From positions 62,001-126,000 of the forward strand of contig NZ_CP158296.1 in assembly GCF_040256395.1 (NCBI RefSeq): DNA of 64,000 bases, given 5' to 3'. The stretch's first letter is position 1, and each line of letters begins with the position of its first letter. The position numbers and the translations under genes were made by a program. The notes under the pieces are model-generated. The model searched no databases, had not been told where the DNA came from, and worked only from the letters and a program-made list of their open reading frames with translations. The DNA is from Deinococcus sonorensis KR-87. Lineage in GTDB: Bacteria > Deinococcota > Deinococci > Deinococcales > Deinococcaceae. Positions 28,771 to 38,296 of this stretch are shown here, piece after piece.

Positions 28771-29955
28771 GTGAGCCGATACACCAGAAGTCTTGCGCTT
28801 TCTTTAATCATGTTGGGTGGGTTGGCTCAAGCCGCCACCGTCAGGATCGCGACCATCAGTCCGCTGACTGGGGCCCTGACCGGTCTGGGCACCGAGATTA
28901 AACGCGGCACGGAGCTGGCCGTGCAGGAGCAGGTCAAGGCCTTCAAGGCGCTGGGGTACGACTTGGCCCTGACGTCCTACGACGATCAGGCCTCGGCAGT
29001 GCTGGGCGGCAAAGTGGCCGCCGAGGTGCTGGACGATCCGAGCGTGCTGGGCGTGGTCGGGGCGCTGAACTCCAGCGTGTCCAATGTGGCGGCCGAGGCG
29101 TTCGCGGCCGCTCACCTGGCGATCGTGTCGCCCACCAGCACCAACGACCAGCTGACCCAGCACAAATGGAACCATTTCAGCCGGGTCGTGCTGGCCGACA
29201 GCGCCCAGGGCATCGCGGCGGCCGACTACATTGCCGACGAGCTGAAAGCCAAGTCGGTCTTCGTGGTCTCCGACAACACCGCCTACGGCAACGGGCTGAC
29301 CCGGGTACTGATGTCCAACCTGAAGCGCCGTAAAGTGCCGATCTCGGCATACGTGGGCGTCTCGGCCGGCGCGCAGGTCGCGGACATCATCAAGCGCATC
29401 AAGACCAGCGGGTCGAGCGTGGTGTACTTCGGCGGCACCGAGGACGTGGGCGGTCAGCTGGTCAAGGGCCTGCGCGCCGCCGGCATCAAGGCCACCTTCA
29501 TCGGCGGGGACGGACTGGACTCGCCCACCTTCCTGAAGACCACCGGCATCGCCGGGGCCGGCGTGGTGTACACCACCGGCTTCGGGCCGGTCACCACCTT
29601 CGCCAACGCGCCGGGCTTCATCGGACGCTACAAGGCGGCGTACAAGGCCGATCCGAGCGGCATCGCCGTATACGCCTACGACGCGGCCACTGTGCTGCTG
29701 ACCGCCCTCAAGAGCACGCTCAACGATGCCGGTGCGCTGCCTACCCGTCTCCGGGTCAGCGAGGCGGTCCGCAAGGTGAACCTGCCGGTCTGCTCCGGCG
29801 GCGCCGCCAACACCTGCCAGACTGTGACCGGCGCCATCGCCTTCACGGACAACGGTGAGCGGGTGCGCTCGCGCCTGCTGCTGATGCGCTACGACGACTA
29901 CCTGCAGGCGCAGGTGGTCAAGATCCAGACCGTCAACGTCGACGACGCGAACTAA
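28771..29955 (+). CDS. Branched-chain amino acid type ABC substrate-binding protein (orphan)
   Basis: 394 residues from a GTG chosen for GGAGGTGA eight bases upstream and the signal peptide that follows ([21 protein letters not shown]). Mature part is a type I periplasmic binding protein of the LivK/Peripla_BP_6 family: [50 protein letters not shown]. It binds an amino acid, amide or similar polar compound. No permease or ATPase gene is nearby, so it must use a transporter encoded elsewhere. Ends at a strong terminator. Confidence 0.9.
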   Translation: MSRYTRSLALSLIMLGGLAQAATVRIATISPLTGALTGLGTEIKRGTELAVQEQVKAFKALGYDLALTSYDDQASAVLGGKVAAEVLDDPSVLGVVGALNSSVSNVAAEAFAAAHLAIVSPTSTNDQLTQHKWNHFSRVVLADSAQGIAAADYIADELKAKSVFVVSDNTAYGNGLTRVLMSNLKRRKVPISAYVGVSAGAQVADIIKRIKTSGSSVVYFGGTEDVGGQLVKGLRAAGIKATFIGGDGLDSPTFLKTTGIAGAGVVYTTGFGPVTTFANAPGFIGRYKAAYKADPSGIAVYAYDAATVLLTALKSTLNDAGALPTRLRVSEAVRKVNLPVCSGGAANTCQTVTGAIAFTDNGERVRSRLLLMRYDDYLQAQVVKIQTVNVDDAN

Positions 29956-29959
29956 AGGC

Positions 29960-30006
29960 ACAGGAGCAGGGCGCCGGGGAGAACGTTCCCGGCGCCCTGC
30001 TCCTGT
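29960..30006. terminator. Bidirectional terminator between convergent genes
   Basis: Perfect 19-bp stem (ACAGGAGCAGGGCGCCGGG and its complement) with a 9-nt loop, 4 nt after the binding-protein stop and 10 nt before the stop of the convergent aldo/keto reductase. Confidence 0.85.
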
Positions 30007-30016
30007 TGTCATCTGA

Positions 30017-31000
30017 TTACCACAGCGCGTGGACCTGCGGGCGGATCAGCTCGTCATACGTCTGCTGTACCGCCTGCATCTGGGCCTCGCTGAGCGGGGG
30101 CAGGTCTGCGGCGGCGGCATTGGCCTCCACCTGCTGCGGAGTGCGCGCGCCGGGAATGGCACAGCTGACCTCCGGAAACATCAGAATCCAGCGCAGCGCC
30201 AGCTGGGCCAGCGTGGCGCCGGAGGGCACCAGCGGGCGCAGCCGCTCCACTGCCTGCAGGCCGGTGGCGTAATCCACGCCGGAGAAGGTCTCGCCCCGGT
30301 CGAAGGCCTCTCCATGCCGGTTGAAGCTGCGGTGATCGTCGGCAGCAAAGGTGCTGTCAGGGCGCAGTTTGCCCGTCAGCAGGCCGCTGGCCAGCGGCAC
30401 CCGCGCGAGCAGGCCCACGTCCGCCTCGCGGGCCGCCGCGAACACCTGTTCGGCCGGCTTGAGCCGGAAGGCATTGAAGATGATCTGCACCGTGGCGACC
30501 CCCGGGTGGGCAATGGCGTGCAGCGCCTCCTCCACCGTCTCCACGCTCACGCCGTAGGCACGCAGCAGCCCCTCCTGCACGAAGCTGTCCAGGGCGTCGT
30601 ACACCTCCTGTCGGTCATAGACCTCCGGCGGCGGGCAGTGCAGCTGCAGCAGGTCCAGAGTGTCCATCTGCAGGTTCTGCCGGCTGCGCTCAATGAAGGC
30701 GCGCAGGTTGCTGCGGGTGTAGCCGCCCGCCTCGTGCGGGTCCAGGCGGCGCCCGGCCTTGGTCGCTACGTAGAACGGCTCCTGGCGTTCCTGTCGCAGG
30801 CGGGCCAGCAGCTGCTCGCTGTGGCCGTCACCGTACACGTCGGCGGTGTCGAAGAAGTTGATGCCCAGGTCCAGCGCGCGGTGCAGCGCGGCCAGACTGT
30901 CCTGATCGTTCACCTCGCCCCAGGTGCCGCCGATGGCCCAGCCGCCGAAGCTGATGGTGGACACCTGATAACCGGTCTTTCCGAGTCTGCGGTAGTGCAT
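30017..31000 (-). CDS. Aldo/keto reductase
   Basis: 327-residue TIM-barrel AKR. The catalytic tetrad is visible: Asp and Tyr in [14 protein letters not shown], Lys in YVATKAGRR, His in [10 protein letters not shown]. The NADPH-binding end reads [27 protein letters not shown]. It reduces aldehydes or ketones; the natural substrate is not evident. Most like the YajO/tyrosine-AKR group of stress and detoxification reductases. GGGAGG precedes the ATG by six bases. Not in an operon with a recognised partner. Confidence 0.92.
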   Translation of the reverse strand: MHYRRLGKTGYQVSTISFGGWAIGGTWGEVNDQDSLAALHRALDLGINFFDTADVYGDGHSEQLLARLRQERQEPFYVATKAGRRLDPHEAGGYTRSNLRAFIERSRQNLQMDTLDLLQLHCPPPEVYDRQEVYDALDSFVQEGLLRAYGVSVETVEEALHAIAHPGVATVQIIFNAFRLKPAEQVFAAAREADVGLLARVPLASGLLTGKLRPDSTFAADDHRSFNRHGEAFDRGETFSGVDYATGLQAVERLRPLVPSGATLAQLALRWILMFPEVSCAIPGARTPQQVEANAAAADLPPLSEAQMQAVQQTYDELIRPQVHALW

Positions 31001-31657
31001 GTGTGCCTCCCTGCGGCCGGCCAGTCTTCGTACACCCGGCCCGGTCCGGGCTCATCCTAGCGGGTGTGGACGCGGATGCGAACGTACAACCGCTGCTCCG
31101 GCTGCGGGTTGAGGTGCTGCTTGCGTCTGAACAGCCGGCGGAACTGGGCCGCTGGTACTGGGTCGTGTTCCTTCCCAGAGCATGGCGCAGGCACAACGCA
31201 GCCGGACGGCGTCGATGCTCTGGGTGTGGCTCAGGCCGTGAGTCCGCCGGTCCACCCGCTCTGGTGCTGCGGCTGCTCGTTAAGCGGCTCTACGCACATT
31301 TCTAGGTACAACAGGACACTGGGCTGGTCGCGCTGCAACGAGAGCCCCTGGGGTACGGAGTGGAGAAGGTTGCCCCGCTGTACCGAATGATCCTGCTGAG
31401 AACGGCGCGGGTGAACGCTACCTCCGATCCAGGCCTGCTGGGCGGAACCAACGTCTTTACCGGTGAACCGAGCGCCGAGGAGACCGAGGACGGGGAGGGT
31501 TCTGCGTGCCGCCGCGTTCCTCCTTCCCGAGTTCGAGTGCCGCTGAGTGCCGTGCCGTATGCGTTTTGGGATCAGCGTGCGCGGGAGCCATTCGGGTCTA
31601 GGTGCGCGATGCGCCTGAGGGGTGCGAAATGTGAAAAATTCGGCATATACTGGATGC
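31001..31657. other. Gene-poor stretch, no recognised content
   Basis: About 650 bp. Several short frames are open on both strands but none has family motifs and ribosome or promoter signals together. A GTG frame from about 31066 (VDADANVQPLLRLRVEVLLA) begins plausibly and then loses protein-like composition, so could be a decayed gene. Base composition is slightly lower in GC from 31300 on. Confidence 0.4.
31646..31651 (+). promoter_or_regulatory. Leaderless -10 element (TATACT) of the 34-residue micro-protein
   Basis: TATACT, 5/6 to consensus and in an A/T-rich patch, ends six bases before the ATG at 31658. Confidence 0.55.
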
Positions 31658-31762
31658 ATGCTGCTGCTAGTGCCGTTGTTGCTGCTGCTGCTGCTCTGCG
31701 TGGCAGGGCTCGTCTGGTTGTGTGTGGACGTGGATCCTCCTCTGACGGAAGACGAAGGCTAA
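31658..31762 (+). CDS. 34-residue single-TM micro-protein
   Basis: ATG at 31658, stop TAA at 31760-31762. Residues 2-22 are almost all Leu, Val, Cys or Trp (LLLVPLLLLLLLCVAGLVW), enough for one membrane helix, followed by an acidic tail (DVDPPLTEDEG). A strong leaderless -10 lies six bases upstream. No Shine-Dalgarno. It resembles in size and shape small membrane regulators of transporters or kinases such as KdpF, but no partner gene is next to it. A short hairpin (CTGAAGC/GCTTCAG, 31773-31792) follows the stop. Confidence 0.5.
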   Translation: MLLLVPLLLLLLLCVAGLVWLCVDVDPPLTEDEG

Positions 31763-32038
31763 CGCAAGGTGTACTGAAGCGCATCAGCTTCAGCAGCGGG
31801 CAGTGCTGTCCCGACGGCCATGCCCCTGACCCGGAATCTGCCCCAGGGGTCCACCAGGTCACCCTGGCACTGAAGATTCATCACGATCAGCAGATGATTC
31901 CCGGCTCATTCGAGCTGCCCTCCCCTCCTGGCCCAGCGGCCGGTGGTCCGGCAGGATGCGTAATCGGTCAGTATGGGCCGAACCGTACTCCGGCGCTGGG
32001 TTGCGGCGAGCCCGCCAGGGCACAGACTGGAGCGCGCG
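31763..32038. other. Intergenic stretch after micro-ORF
   Basis: About 275 bp to the stop of the convergent HD-GYP gene. Contains only the short hairpin at 31773-31792. Confidence 0.4.
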
Positions 32039-33589
32039 CTACACCAGCTGCATGAAGGCCCGCACCACCTCCGGATCGAACTGGGTGCCCGCGCAGCGTC
32101 CAAGTTCGGCCAATGCGGCCTCGCGAGTCCAGGCCGCTTTGTAGGGCCGGGCGGTGATCAGTGCGTCATACACGTCCACCACACTGAACAGCCGGGCCAG
32201 CAGCGGAATGGCTTCGCCGGCCAGCTGGTCCGGATAGCCAGTCCCGTCCCAGCGCTCGTGGTGGTGGCGCACCACCTCGCCCACCTGTGGCGGCAGAAAT
32301 TCACTGTCCTGCACCATGTGGTGGCCGATGGCTGCATGGGTCTGCATGACCTCCCGTTCGGATGGCGTGAGGGGCCCTGGCTTGCGCAGGATGCTGTCCG
32401 GCACCGCCACCTTACCAATGTCATGAAGGTACGCACCCCAGCGCAGGTGCTGCAGCGCGGCGGCATGAAGGCCCTGCACCTCGCCCAGCCGCACCGCCAG
32501 GGTGGTCACGCGGTCGGTGTGTCCGAAGGTTTCGTCGTCGCGGCGCTCCACCACCCGGCCCAGCGCCCGGAGCGCCTCCTCGCGGGTCTGGCGCAGCTGC
32601 TCCAGGTTGCTGGCTCGCTCCTGCGCCTGTCCGGTGCGGGCAGCCACGATCTCCAGCATGGCCACCCGCTCTGGTGGCACCCGCGGCAGTGGGCGAGGAT
32701 AGGCTAGCATCATCACGCTGACCGGCTGGCCGTGGGTGCGCACTGGCGTCGCCAGCACAGTCCGCCGCGCCCCGTCCGGCCCGCAGCGGCTATTCAGCTC
32801 CAGCAGCGTGGCATTCGCCTGGAAGACAGCGGACACCATGCCGGCGGGCGGCAGGTCCATGCCGCAGGCGGAGGTGTCGCCCGCCCGCAGCCGCGTCTTC
32901 AGACCTTCCGACGTCATGCTGTAGAGGGCGCCGCACAGGAAGCCGCCCAACTCCAACAGGGTATCGAGCAGGCGCTGGCCGATCAGTTGTGGGTCGTTGA
33001 GGTGGTCAAGTGTGGCCGACAGCCGGGCCAGTTGCTCAAAGGCCGCGGCCGACTGCTGCGCCTCTTCCAGCGCCAAGAGCCGTGCATAGGCGACCCCGGC
33101 CGCCTGGGCCAGCAGACTCAACACCCGTCCGTCCTCCTCGTCCAGCGTCTCATCACTGTCGGTGGTGTCCACTGACAGCACGCCGAGCACGTGACCGTCC
33201 GGGTCCAGCATCGGCACTCCCAGGTACATCCCGGCCCGGGCCCGTCCCGACACAAAATGGGCCTCAGGGTCCCGCCGGACGTCTGCCAGCAGATACGGAC
33301 GTCCGCTGCGGTACACCCGCCACGCCAGCGCTTCGCCCTCGCCGACCTGACGGCCCAGGGCCTCCTCTGCTAGATGGCCCGCCGCCGCCACCACTTCCAG
33401 AAGCTCCACTGCCGGCCGGTGCAGGAGCGCCATCACCGAGGTCGCGCGTGTGGCGGACAGCGCCATCTCCACGCAGCGGCGGAACACGTCCTGCGACGAG
33501 CGGGCCAGGTGCAATACCGCGTACGGATCAGGACGTGGCTTGGCCGACGCCCCCCTAAGACTGGCCGACTGGCGCGCATCGCCGCTCAA
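32039..33589 (-). CDS. GAF-domain HD-GYP phosphodiesterase
   Basis: 516 residues from a TTG start, chosen because AGGAGGG stands six bases upstream and no ATG fits. Two GAF domains (about 30-175 and 195-325; GMYLGVPMLDPDGHVLGVLSVD) are followed by a short coiled coil and an HD-GYP domain with the metal His-Asp in YLHDIGKVAVPDSIL and the signature HHHERWDGTGYP. HD-GYP enzymes hydrolyse cyclic-di-GMP; the GAF part senses a cytoplasmic ligand or light/redox cue. Minus-strand single gene. With the two GGDEF genes nearby it makes a local cyclic-di-GMP set. Confidence 0.92.
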   Translation of the reverse strand: MSGDARQSASLRGASAKPRPDPYAVLHLARSSQDVFRRCVEMALSATRATSVMALLHRPAVELLEVVAAAGHLAEEALGRQVGEGEALAWRVYRSGRPYLLADVRRDPEAHFVSGRARAGMYLGVPMLDPDGHVLGVLSVDTTDSDETLDEEDGRVLSLLAQAAGVAYARLLALEEAQQSAAAFEQLARLSATLDHLNDPQLIGQRLLDTLLELGGFLCGALYSMTSEGLKTRLRAGDTSACGMDLPPAGMVSAVFQANATLLELNSRCGPDGARRTVLATPVRTHGQPVSVMMLAYPRPLPRVPPERVAMLEIVAARTGQAQERASNLEQLRQTREEALRALGRVVERRDDETFGHTDRVTTLAVRLGEVQGLHAAALQHLRWGAYLHDIGKVAVPDSILRKPGPLTPSEREVMQTHAAIGHHMVQDSEFLPPQVGEVVRHHHERWDGTGYPDQLAGEAIPLLARLFSVVDVYDALITARPYKAAWTREAALAELGRCAGTQFDPEVVRAFMQLV

Positions 33590-33837
33590 CGTTCCCTCCT
33601 CTGCACCCAGGTCACTGAGGTGATGAGATAGGGTGAGCCACGCTTCATGATACTGAAGGTATCCCGGATGGCCGGTACGGGTCCGGAGCTACCCCACACT
33701 CCCCTGCGGGCCGTGTAGAGAAGCTGGAGAACTGAGAGGTAGAGAGTGTCTCCAGAACGCGTGATTGAGGACCATGGACGCTCGTATCCACTTGAGGCGT
33801 ACCGTATTTAGATCCGCTTTAACGACCACCGCGAACA
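33590..33837. other. Intergenic stretch upstream of HD-GYP gene
   Basis: About 250 bp; must hold the HD-GYP promoter on the minus strand. TATCTC and TATCAT hexamers occur near 33630 and 33650 without good -35 partners. No gene recognised. Confidence 0.35.
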
Positions 33838-33870
33838 GGGCAGCGGCTCGAGTTATCCGAGCCGCTGCCC
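33838..33870 (-). terminator. Hairpin terminator of the class-I amidotransferase-like gene
   Basis: Perfect 13-bp stem GGGCAGCGGCTCG / CGAGCCGCTGCCC with a 7-nt loop, 13 nt beyond the stop at 33884. T-tract weak. Confidence 0.6.
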
Positions 33871-33883
33871 ATGTGTTGCTTTC

Positions 33884-34591
33884 CTATCCCTGGACCGCAG
33901 CACCGAGCAGCGTCATGAAGGCGGTGAAGGTCCCCAGGGCCGCTGGGTGCCGGACGAACAGGAGTTCCGGATGCCACTGCACCGCCATCAGGCCATCGCC
34001 TTCCAGCGCTTCCACCACGCCATCCGGGGCCGAGGCCGTCACGGTCAGGGTCGGTGCGACCGCGTCCACCGCCTGATGGTGATAGGAGTTGAGCAGCGCC
34101 TGACTGCCGTGCGTCCGTCCCAGGGCGCTCCCCGCCACAAAACTGATCTCATGACCAAGCGTCGGCGCGCGCGCCACCTGGGCGTGGTCGGCCCAGACGC
34201 CCGGCACGTCAGGCAGATGCTGGTGAAGGCTCCCGCCCTCCAGCACATTCATGACCTGCATGCCCCTGCAGATGCCCAACACGGGTTTGTCATGTTCGCG
34301 CGCTGCACGGTAGAGCGCGATCTCGAAGGCGTCACGCACCTCGTCCACCTCGCCCAGACCTCGCCGGGGCGACTGACCATAGTGGCGGGGATGCAGATCA
34401 ACCCCGCCCGTCAGCAGGATGGCGTCCATCTGGGCAGCGTAGTCCGGCGCGAGGTCCGGCAGAGAAGGCAGCAGGACGGGAATGGCGCCAACCGCCAGCA
34501 GCGCTTCTGTATACGCGCGGGACGTTCCGGTGTAGCTGGGCAGCTCGGAGGGCCGGGAGGTGGTGAGGCCGATCAGCGGGCGGCGGGTCAT
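33884..34591 (-). CDS. Gamma-glutamyl-gamma-aminobutyrate hydrolase family (peptidase C26)
   Basis: 235 residues from the ATG at 34591, where TACAGT (34604-34599) sits seven bases upstream (leaderless); the frame extends further without support. Class-I glutamine amidotransferase fold: nucleophile Cys in LGICRGMQVMNV, His/Glu in AVQWHPELL, and the opening PLIGLTTSRPSE / LTGGVDLHPRHYG typical of PuuD. Such enzymes hydrolyse gamma-glutamyl amides, for example in putrescine breakdown. No polyamine genes are near, so the substrate is open. Confidence 0.85.
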   Translation of the reverse strand: MTRRPLIGLTTSRPSELPSYTGTSRAYTEALLAVGAIPVLLPSLPDLAPDYAAQMDAILLTGGVDLHPRHYGQSPRRGLGEVDEVRDAFEIALYRAAREHDKPVLGICRGMQVMNVLEGGSLHQHLPDVPGVWADHAQVARAPTLGHEISFVAGSALGRTHGSQALLNSYHHQAVDAVAPTLTVTASAPDGVVEALEGDGLMAVQWHPELLFVRHPAALGTFTAFMTLLGAAVQG

Positions 34592-34598
34592 GTGCACC

Positions 34599-34604
34599 AC
34601 TGTA
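34599..34604 (-). promoter_or_regulatory. Leaderless -10 element (TACAGT) of the C26 hydrolase gene
   Basis: TACAGT on the minus strand ends seven bases before the ATG at 34591; no Shine-Dalgarno is present. Confidence 0.45.
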
Positions 34605-34676
34605 CTGCGGCGTTCAGCTGGACGCTGTGACGGTGCTGGCGGCCTTATCAAGGCCGCTCACTCAAGCCGGCCTTCT

Positions 34677-36014
34677 TTACCGACCTCCTCCACCTCGGCT
34701 GAGCTTCTCCTGGTACATCCTGTGGTCGACCAGCCGGTGTGCAGTCTCAGCGGTCTGCGCCTCATCGGGGCACCAGATCAGCCCACAGCTCATGCCTACA
34801 CTCTGGATCCGCTGGCCCCGGAGCAGCTCCATCACCTCCTTCAGGTAAACCTGGAGCTGATGCTGGCTGACCCGGCCCGGCTGGATCGCGGCGAACTCGT
34901 CCCCGCCCAGGCGGTAGACCTTGACGTCAGCTGCCGCCGCTCGGGTCAGTGCGGTGGCCACCGCCGTGAGGACCCGGTCGCCCTCGCCGTGTCCGAAGCG
35001 GTCGTTGATCTGCTTGAACCCGTCCAGATCCATCATCAGCAGCGAGAACGTCTTCCCTTCCTTACAGGCGGTCGTCAGGTCGGAGTCGAAACAACGCCGG
35101 TTGTGAAGGCCGGTCAGGTCATCGTGGAATGCCGCGTACCGGAGCTGCCGGGCATGCTCCTGACGCTCCACCGCGATGCGGACAGTTTGGGCCGCTGCGA
35201 GCAGGAGCTGGCGTTCAGCGGTCGACCAGGGGTGCCGCCGCCCGATTCTGGCCACCAGGATCGCGACAAAGGCGCCGTCGTACTCCCCGACCGGAAGCCA
35301 TGCCCCCGCCTGAAGGTGAGCGTCGATCAGGGACTGTCGTGCGGCAGGGTGCGCGGGATAATCGTCGACAAACAGGGGACCGTGAGTCGTGAGTGACTGT
35401 GCCGTCACGTCACGGCCGAGTGCACCGATTTCGTTCCTGCTGATCAGATCCAGGAATGCAGGGTTGATGTCCGGCTGGTAGACACTCGATTCGAAGTGCA
35501 GGCGGCCCTGCCGGTAAGTGGCCAGGCCGGCCCAGTCCACATCAATTGAGGTGCCGATCAGATCAGCGATGGTTCGGATCATCGCACGTGGCGAGAGGTC
35601 GCGCTGGGCGAGCGACGTCACCTCCGCCAGGAGCTGAGCGTGGTGCAGCCTGGAGTGCAGGGTCTGAAGCTCCTCCTCTTGCTGTCGTCTCTGCTTTTCG
35701 TTTTCCAGCAGGCCCAGCGCGAGCTGGGCAGCGTCCTCCAGCATTCTTGACGCGGGTGCTGTCTGGACGATGGGGACCGGCAGATGCAAGTGGAGCGAGC
35801 CGAGCTGCTCTCCGGACCTGCTGATAAGTGGTCGATCAACAATGTGCTCAGCCGGGGCCTGGGTCAGCTGAATTGACCAGCGTTGATGGGGAGACAATTG
35901 AACAACCTGCGCTTCGGAAGCATTCAGCATCCGGCCCACCAGCCCTAAAAGCGACGCGAACATGGCCACGTCTGTCCCAGTAAAGTTGGGATCTGGCTCA
36001 CGCTCCGACGCCAT
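34677..36014 (-). CDS. GAF-GGDEF diguanylate cyclase
   Basis: 445 residues, no TM helices. A short N-terminal sensor part, a coiled coil (LLENEKQRRQQEEELQTLHS), a GAF-like domain at ~130-280 (WAGLATYRQGRLHFESSVYQ, AGAWLPVGEYDGAFVAILVA) and a C-terminal GGDEF domain with an intact active site RLGGDEFAAIQ preceded by MMDLDGFKQINDRFGHGEGD. It should make cyclic-di-GMP. The start at 36014 has no Shine-Dalgarno; TACTCT nine bases upstream could serve as -10. Inside the gene lies an 18-bp near-copy of the origin iteron (35177-35194). Confidence 0.9.
   Translation of the reverse strand: MASEREPDPNFTGTDVAMFASLLGLVGRMLNASEAQVVQLSPHQRWSIQLTQAPAEHIVDRPLISRSGEQLGSLHLHLPVPIVQTAPASRMLEDAAQLALGLLENEKQRRQQEEELQTLHSRLHHAQLLAEVTSLAQRDLSPRAMIRTIADLIGTSIDVDWAGLATYRQGRLHFESSVYQPDINPAFLDLISRNEIGALGRDVTAQSLTTHGPLFVDDYPAHPAARQSLIDAHLQAGAWLPVGEYDGAFVAILVARIGRRHPWSTAERQLLLAAAQTVRIAVERQEHARQLRYAAFHDDLTGLHNRRCFDSDLTTACKEGKTFSLLMMDLDGFKQINDRFGHGEGDRVLTAVATALTRAAAADVKVYRLGGDEFAAIQPGRVSQHQLQVYLKEVMELLRGQRIQSVGMSCGLIWCPDEAQTAETAHRLVDHRMYQEKLSRGGGGR
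35177..35194 (+). repeat. Stray iteron-like sequence inside the GGDEF gene
   Basis: TGCGGACAGTTTGGGCCG differs at one base from the origin iteron at 23370-23387. On the coding strand it encodes AAQTVRIA, a conserved-looking part of the GAF region, so chance or coding constraint may explain it. Confidence 0.5.
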
Positions 36015-36139
36015 CGTCTGTCAAGAGTAACGCTGATGTGAGAAACTTCGCATTTTGAAATACTTGAGGTCAAGCAGAAGCGATGAAGCGTGAGTCCCGA
36101 AATGAAGCGGCCCTCGTCCCCTTTTCAGAAAGGGGAAAG

Positions 36140-37294
36140 TTACCTCTGTTCTTTGGAATGTATTCCCACCCTGAGAAACGGTTTGAGACGAGCCGGTTGT
36201 TGGCGATACTGGCGCCCCTTCCAGCTCACCGTAGGTTGAAGGGCCATCACATAAGCAGGGAGTGCAAAGAGCGGAGTCAGAGGCCCAAGCAGCCCTTCAG
36301 CCAGATCACCCGGCCCCTTGCGCCCGGTAATCACATTGACCACCGTCCGTTCCAGGACCCCGACAACGCGAACCACCGTCCATCCCCAGCCACCCAGCAG
36401 CAACAGCCATGGCACGGTATAAACCATCAGATGCCATAGTCCAAGCATCACCAGAAGCCCCCGTGATTCAAGGTGCACCCCCACCGCGTTCTTTCCAAAA
36501 CCCTGCACGGAGTCCGGGTAGCTGCCGTACATCCGCACGCCTATCCAATCCTGCCCGAGTGCCTGAACCACCCGTCCGCCCGTCGCCTTGAGGTGCCGGG
36601 CAAGCTGGGTATCTTCCAGCATGTCGCCTCGCACCTTGGCATGGCCCCCAGACGCAAGATAAGCCGATCGCCGGAAGGCCATCACCTGCCCGTTCGCCGT
36701 GGTGGCGAGCGGAAGGGCGGATTGCAGGAGCGGATAGGGCAAATAGGACAGGACGACAGCGTCTACCAGAGGAGTCAGCAACCGGGCGCCAACCGTCAGG
36801 CCTTCTGGCCGAGGCAGCACCGTCAGCAGATCTGCACGGTGCCGCATCAGCGTGTCATGCACTGCCCTAAGCGCACCTTCGTGCCACCGCACATCCGCGT
36901 CCGTGAAGACCAGCACATCGCCTCTGGCCTGGGCCGCCAGCTGCCAGCAGGCCCAGGATTTGCCGAGCCATCCATATGGAAGCGCGTGACCTTTCAGCAC
37001 GGTCGCACCTAACTGAAGGGCGACCTGTGCCGTCTGATCCTGGCTTTGGTCGTCCAGGAGCAGAACCTCAAAGGCCCCCTGGGTCATGAGGCCCGGCAGG
37101 GTATGGCGCAGGTTCTCCGCTTCGTTGCGGGCTGGAACCAGGATGGAGATGCGATCTGATGTTGTCTGGTCCGGGCAGGATCGTAAGCGCGGAAACGAGG
37201 CAGCGTTCACCAGCAGCGTCACGGCTTTCAAGGTGAGGAAAGCAAGGGCGCCTGCAAGATAGACACGCTCAAACATTACCTGTCCGCGCGTCAT
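36140..37294 (-). CDS. GT2-family glycosyltransferase, CrtQ/HpnB-like
   Basis: 384 residues. N-terminal membrane anchor ([19 protein letters not shown]), then a family 2 GT-A domain: [30 protein letters not shown], the DxD motif [18 protein letters not shown], and the acceptor-site [10 protein letters not shown]. Two or three TM helices at the C-terminus ([21 protein letters not shown] and following). The order resembles glycosyltransferases acting on carotenoid or hopanoid lipids (CrtQ, HpnB). Its ATG overlaps the stop of the KAS-III gene (ATGA), so it is the last gene of the five-gene operon and probably glycosylates the product. Confidence 0.82.
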   Translation of the reverse strand: MTRGQVMFERVYLAGALAFLTLKAVTLLVNAASFPRLRSCPDQTTSDRISILVPARNEAENLRHTLPGLMTQGAFEVLLLDDQSQDQTAQVALQLGATVLKGHALPYGWLGKSWACWQLAAQARGDVLVFTDADVRWHEGALRAVHDTLMRHRADLLTVLPRPEGLTVGARLLTPLVDAVVLSYLPYPLLQSALPLATTANGQVMAFRRSAYLASGGHAKVRGDMLEDTQLARHLKATGGRVVQALGQDWIGVRMYGSYPDSVQGFGKNAVGVHLESRGLLVMLGLWHLMVYTVPWLLLLGGWGWTVVRVVGVLERTVVNVITGRKGPGDLAEGLLGPLTPLFALPAYVMALQPTVSWKGRQYRQQPARLKPFLRVGIHSKEQR

Positions 37295-38271
37295 AACCGC
37301 ACGATCAGGCCACCTACACTGAACCCGGCCCCTGTTCCCACCAGCAGCAACGTGCCTTCCTGTTGCTGACGCAGCGCCTGATGCAGGGTCAGGGGCAGGC
37401 TGGCGGCGATCACATTTCCGAGTGTGGGAAGCGTGACTTCCACCCGGTCCTCCGGCCAGCCGAAGCGCCGCATCAGCTCAAGGCCGGCCAGGCTCGCCTG
37501 ATGGGGCACCACCCGGTCAATGCCGGGCAGCCCCTGGCTGAGGCCAGGCCGGAGCCGCTCCAGAAAGCCCGGAACGACCAACGAGGCCAGCCTCAGCACC
37601 CGGCGTCCCTGCATGTCGAAGGTAAACACCTCTGCCGTGGCCTGAGGATGCCCGGGCGGTAACAGACTCCCCCCTCCCCGAATGCGGGTGTGGTCGGCGC
37701 CCTCCGGGTACGTCTCAAAGCGGGCTGCTTCCAGCCCTTGATAAGGGTGGTCGGCCGGTCCCACCAGCACGGCGGCGGCCCCATCTCCGATCAGGAGCGC
37801 ACTCTCCGGCTGGGCCCAGCTCAGGCCGATGCTGCCGGCCTCGCTGCTGATGATCAATACGTAGCGTGCCTGCCCGGCGTGGATCAGCAGGGCGGCGTGC
37901 TGTAATGCCACAAGGAAACTCAGGCAGGTGGCGTGCATGCTGTAGGCGGCAGACCCACGGAGGCCCAGCGCCCGCGCCAGCAGCGGAGCGCCATCTGGGA
38001 TGGGTTGCAGCTGGCTGCCACTGGCATTGAGCAACAGGTCCACGTCGCTGGGAGCGAGGCTGGCGGCGGCCAACGCGGCCTGACCCGCCTGCGCCCCGAG
38101 CGTCAGGGCATTTTCGTCCCCGGACAGCCAGCGTCGCTCCCTCACGCCGGTGCGTTGCATGGCGACCTGCGGGTCAAGGCCGCACAATGCGGCCACCTCC
38201 GCAGTGGTGACCACCCGGCGGGGAAGGACGGCTGCAGTGGCCAGGATGCGGAAGTTCAGGATGCCGGTCAT
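37291..38271 (-). CDS. 3-oxoacyl-ACP synthase III / OleA-like condensing enzyme
   Basis: 326-residue thiolase-fold enzyme of the KAS III group. The triad is visible: Cys116 in MHATCLSFL, His257 in VPHQASLAG, Asn286 in [10 protein letters not shown], spaced as in FabH and OleA. Start has GGGGGG seven bases upstream. FabH starts fatty-acid synthesis, OleA joins two acyl-CoAs head to head. Position next to an adenylate-forming enzyme and an OleD-like reductase favours the latter type of use, but the identity of the acyl substrates is an inference. Confidence 0.85.
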   Translation of the reverse strand: MTGILNFRILATAAVLPRRVVTTAEVAALCGLDPQVAMQRTGVRERRWLSGDENALTLGAQAGQAALAAASLAPSDVDLLLNASGSQLQPIPDGAPLLARALGLRGSAAYSMHATCLSFLVALQHAALLIHAGQARYVLIISSEAGSIGLSWAQPESALLIGDGAAAVLVGPADHPYQGLEAARFETYPEGADHTRIRGGGSLLPPGHPQATAEVFTFDMQGRRVLRLASLVVPGFLERLRPGLSQGLPGIDRVVPHQASLAGLELMRRFGWPEDRVEVTLPTLGNVIAASLPLTLHQALRQQQEGTLLLVGTGAGFSVGGLIVRL

Positions 38272-38296
38272 CCCCTACCCCCCAGGTCACAGGGTC

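Noticed and set aside
31231..31659. 142-residue minus-strand ORF in the gene-poor region
   Set aside because: No ribosome site or promoter, atypical residue composition, no family resemblance.
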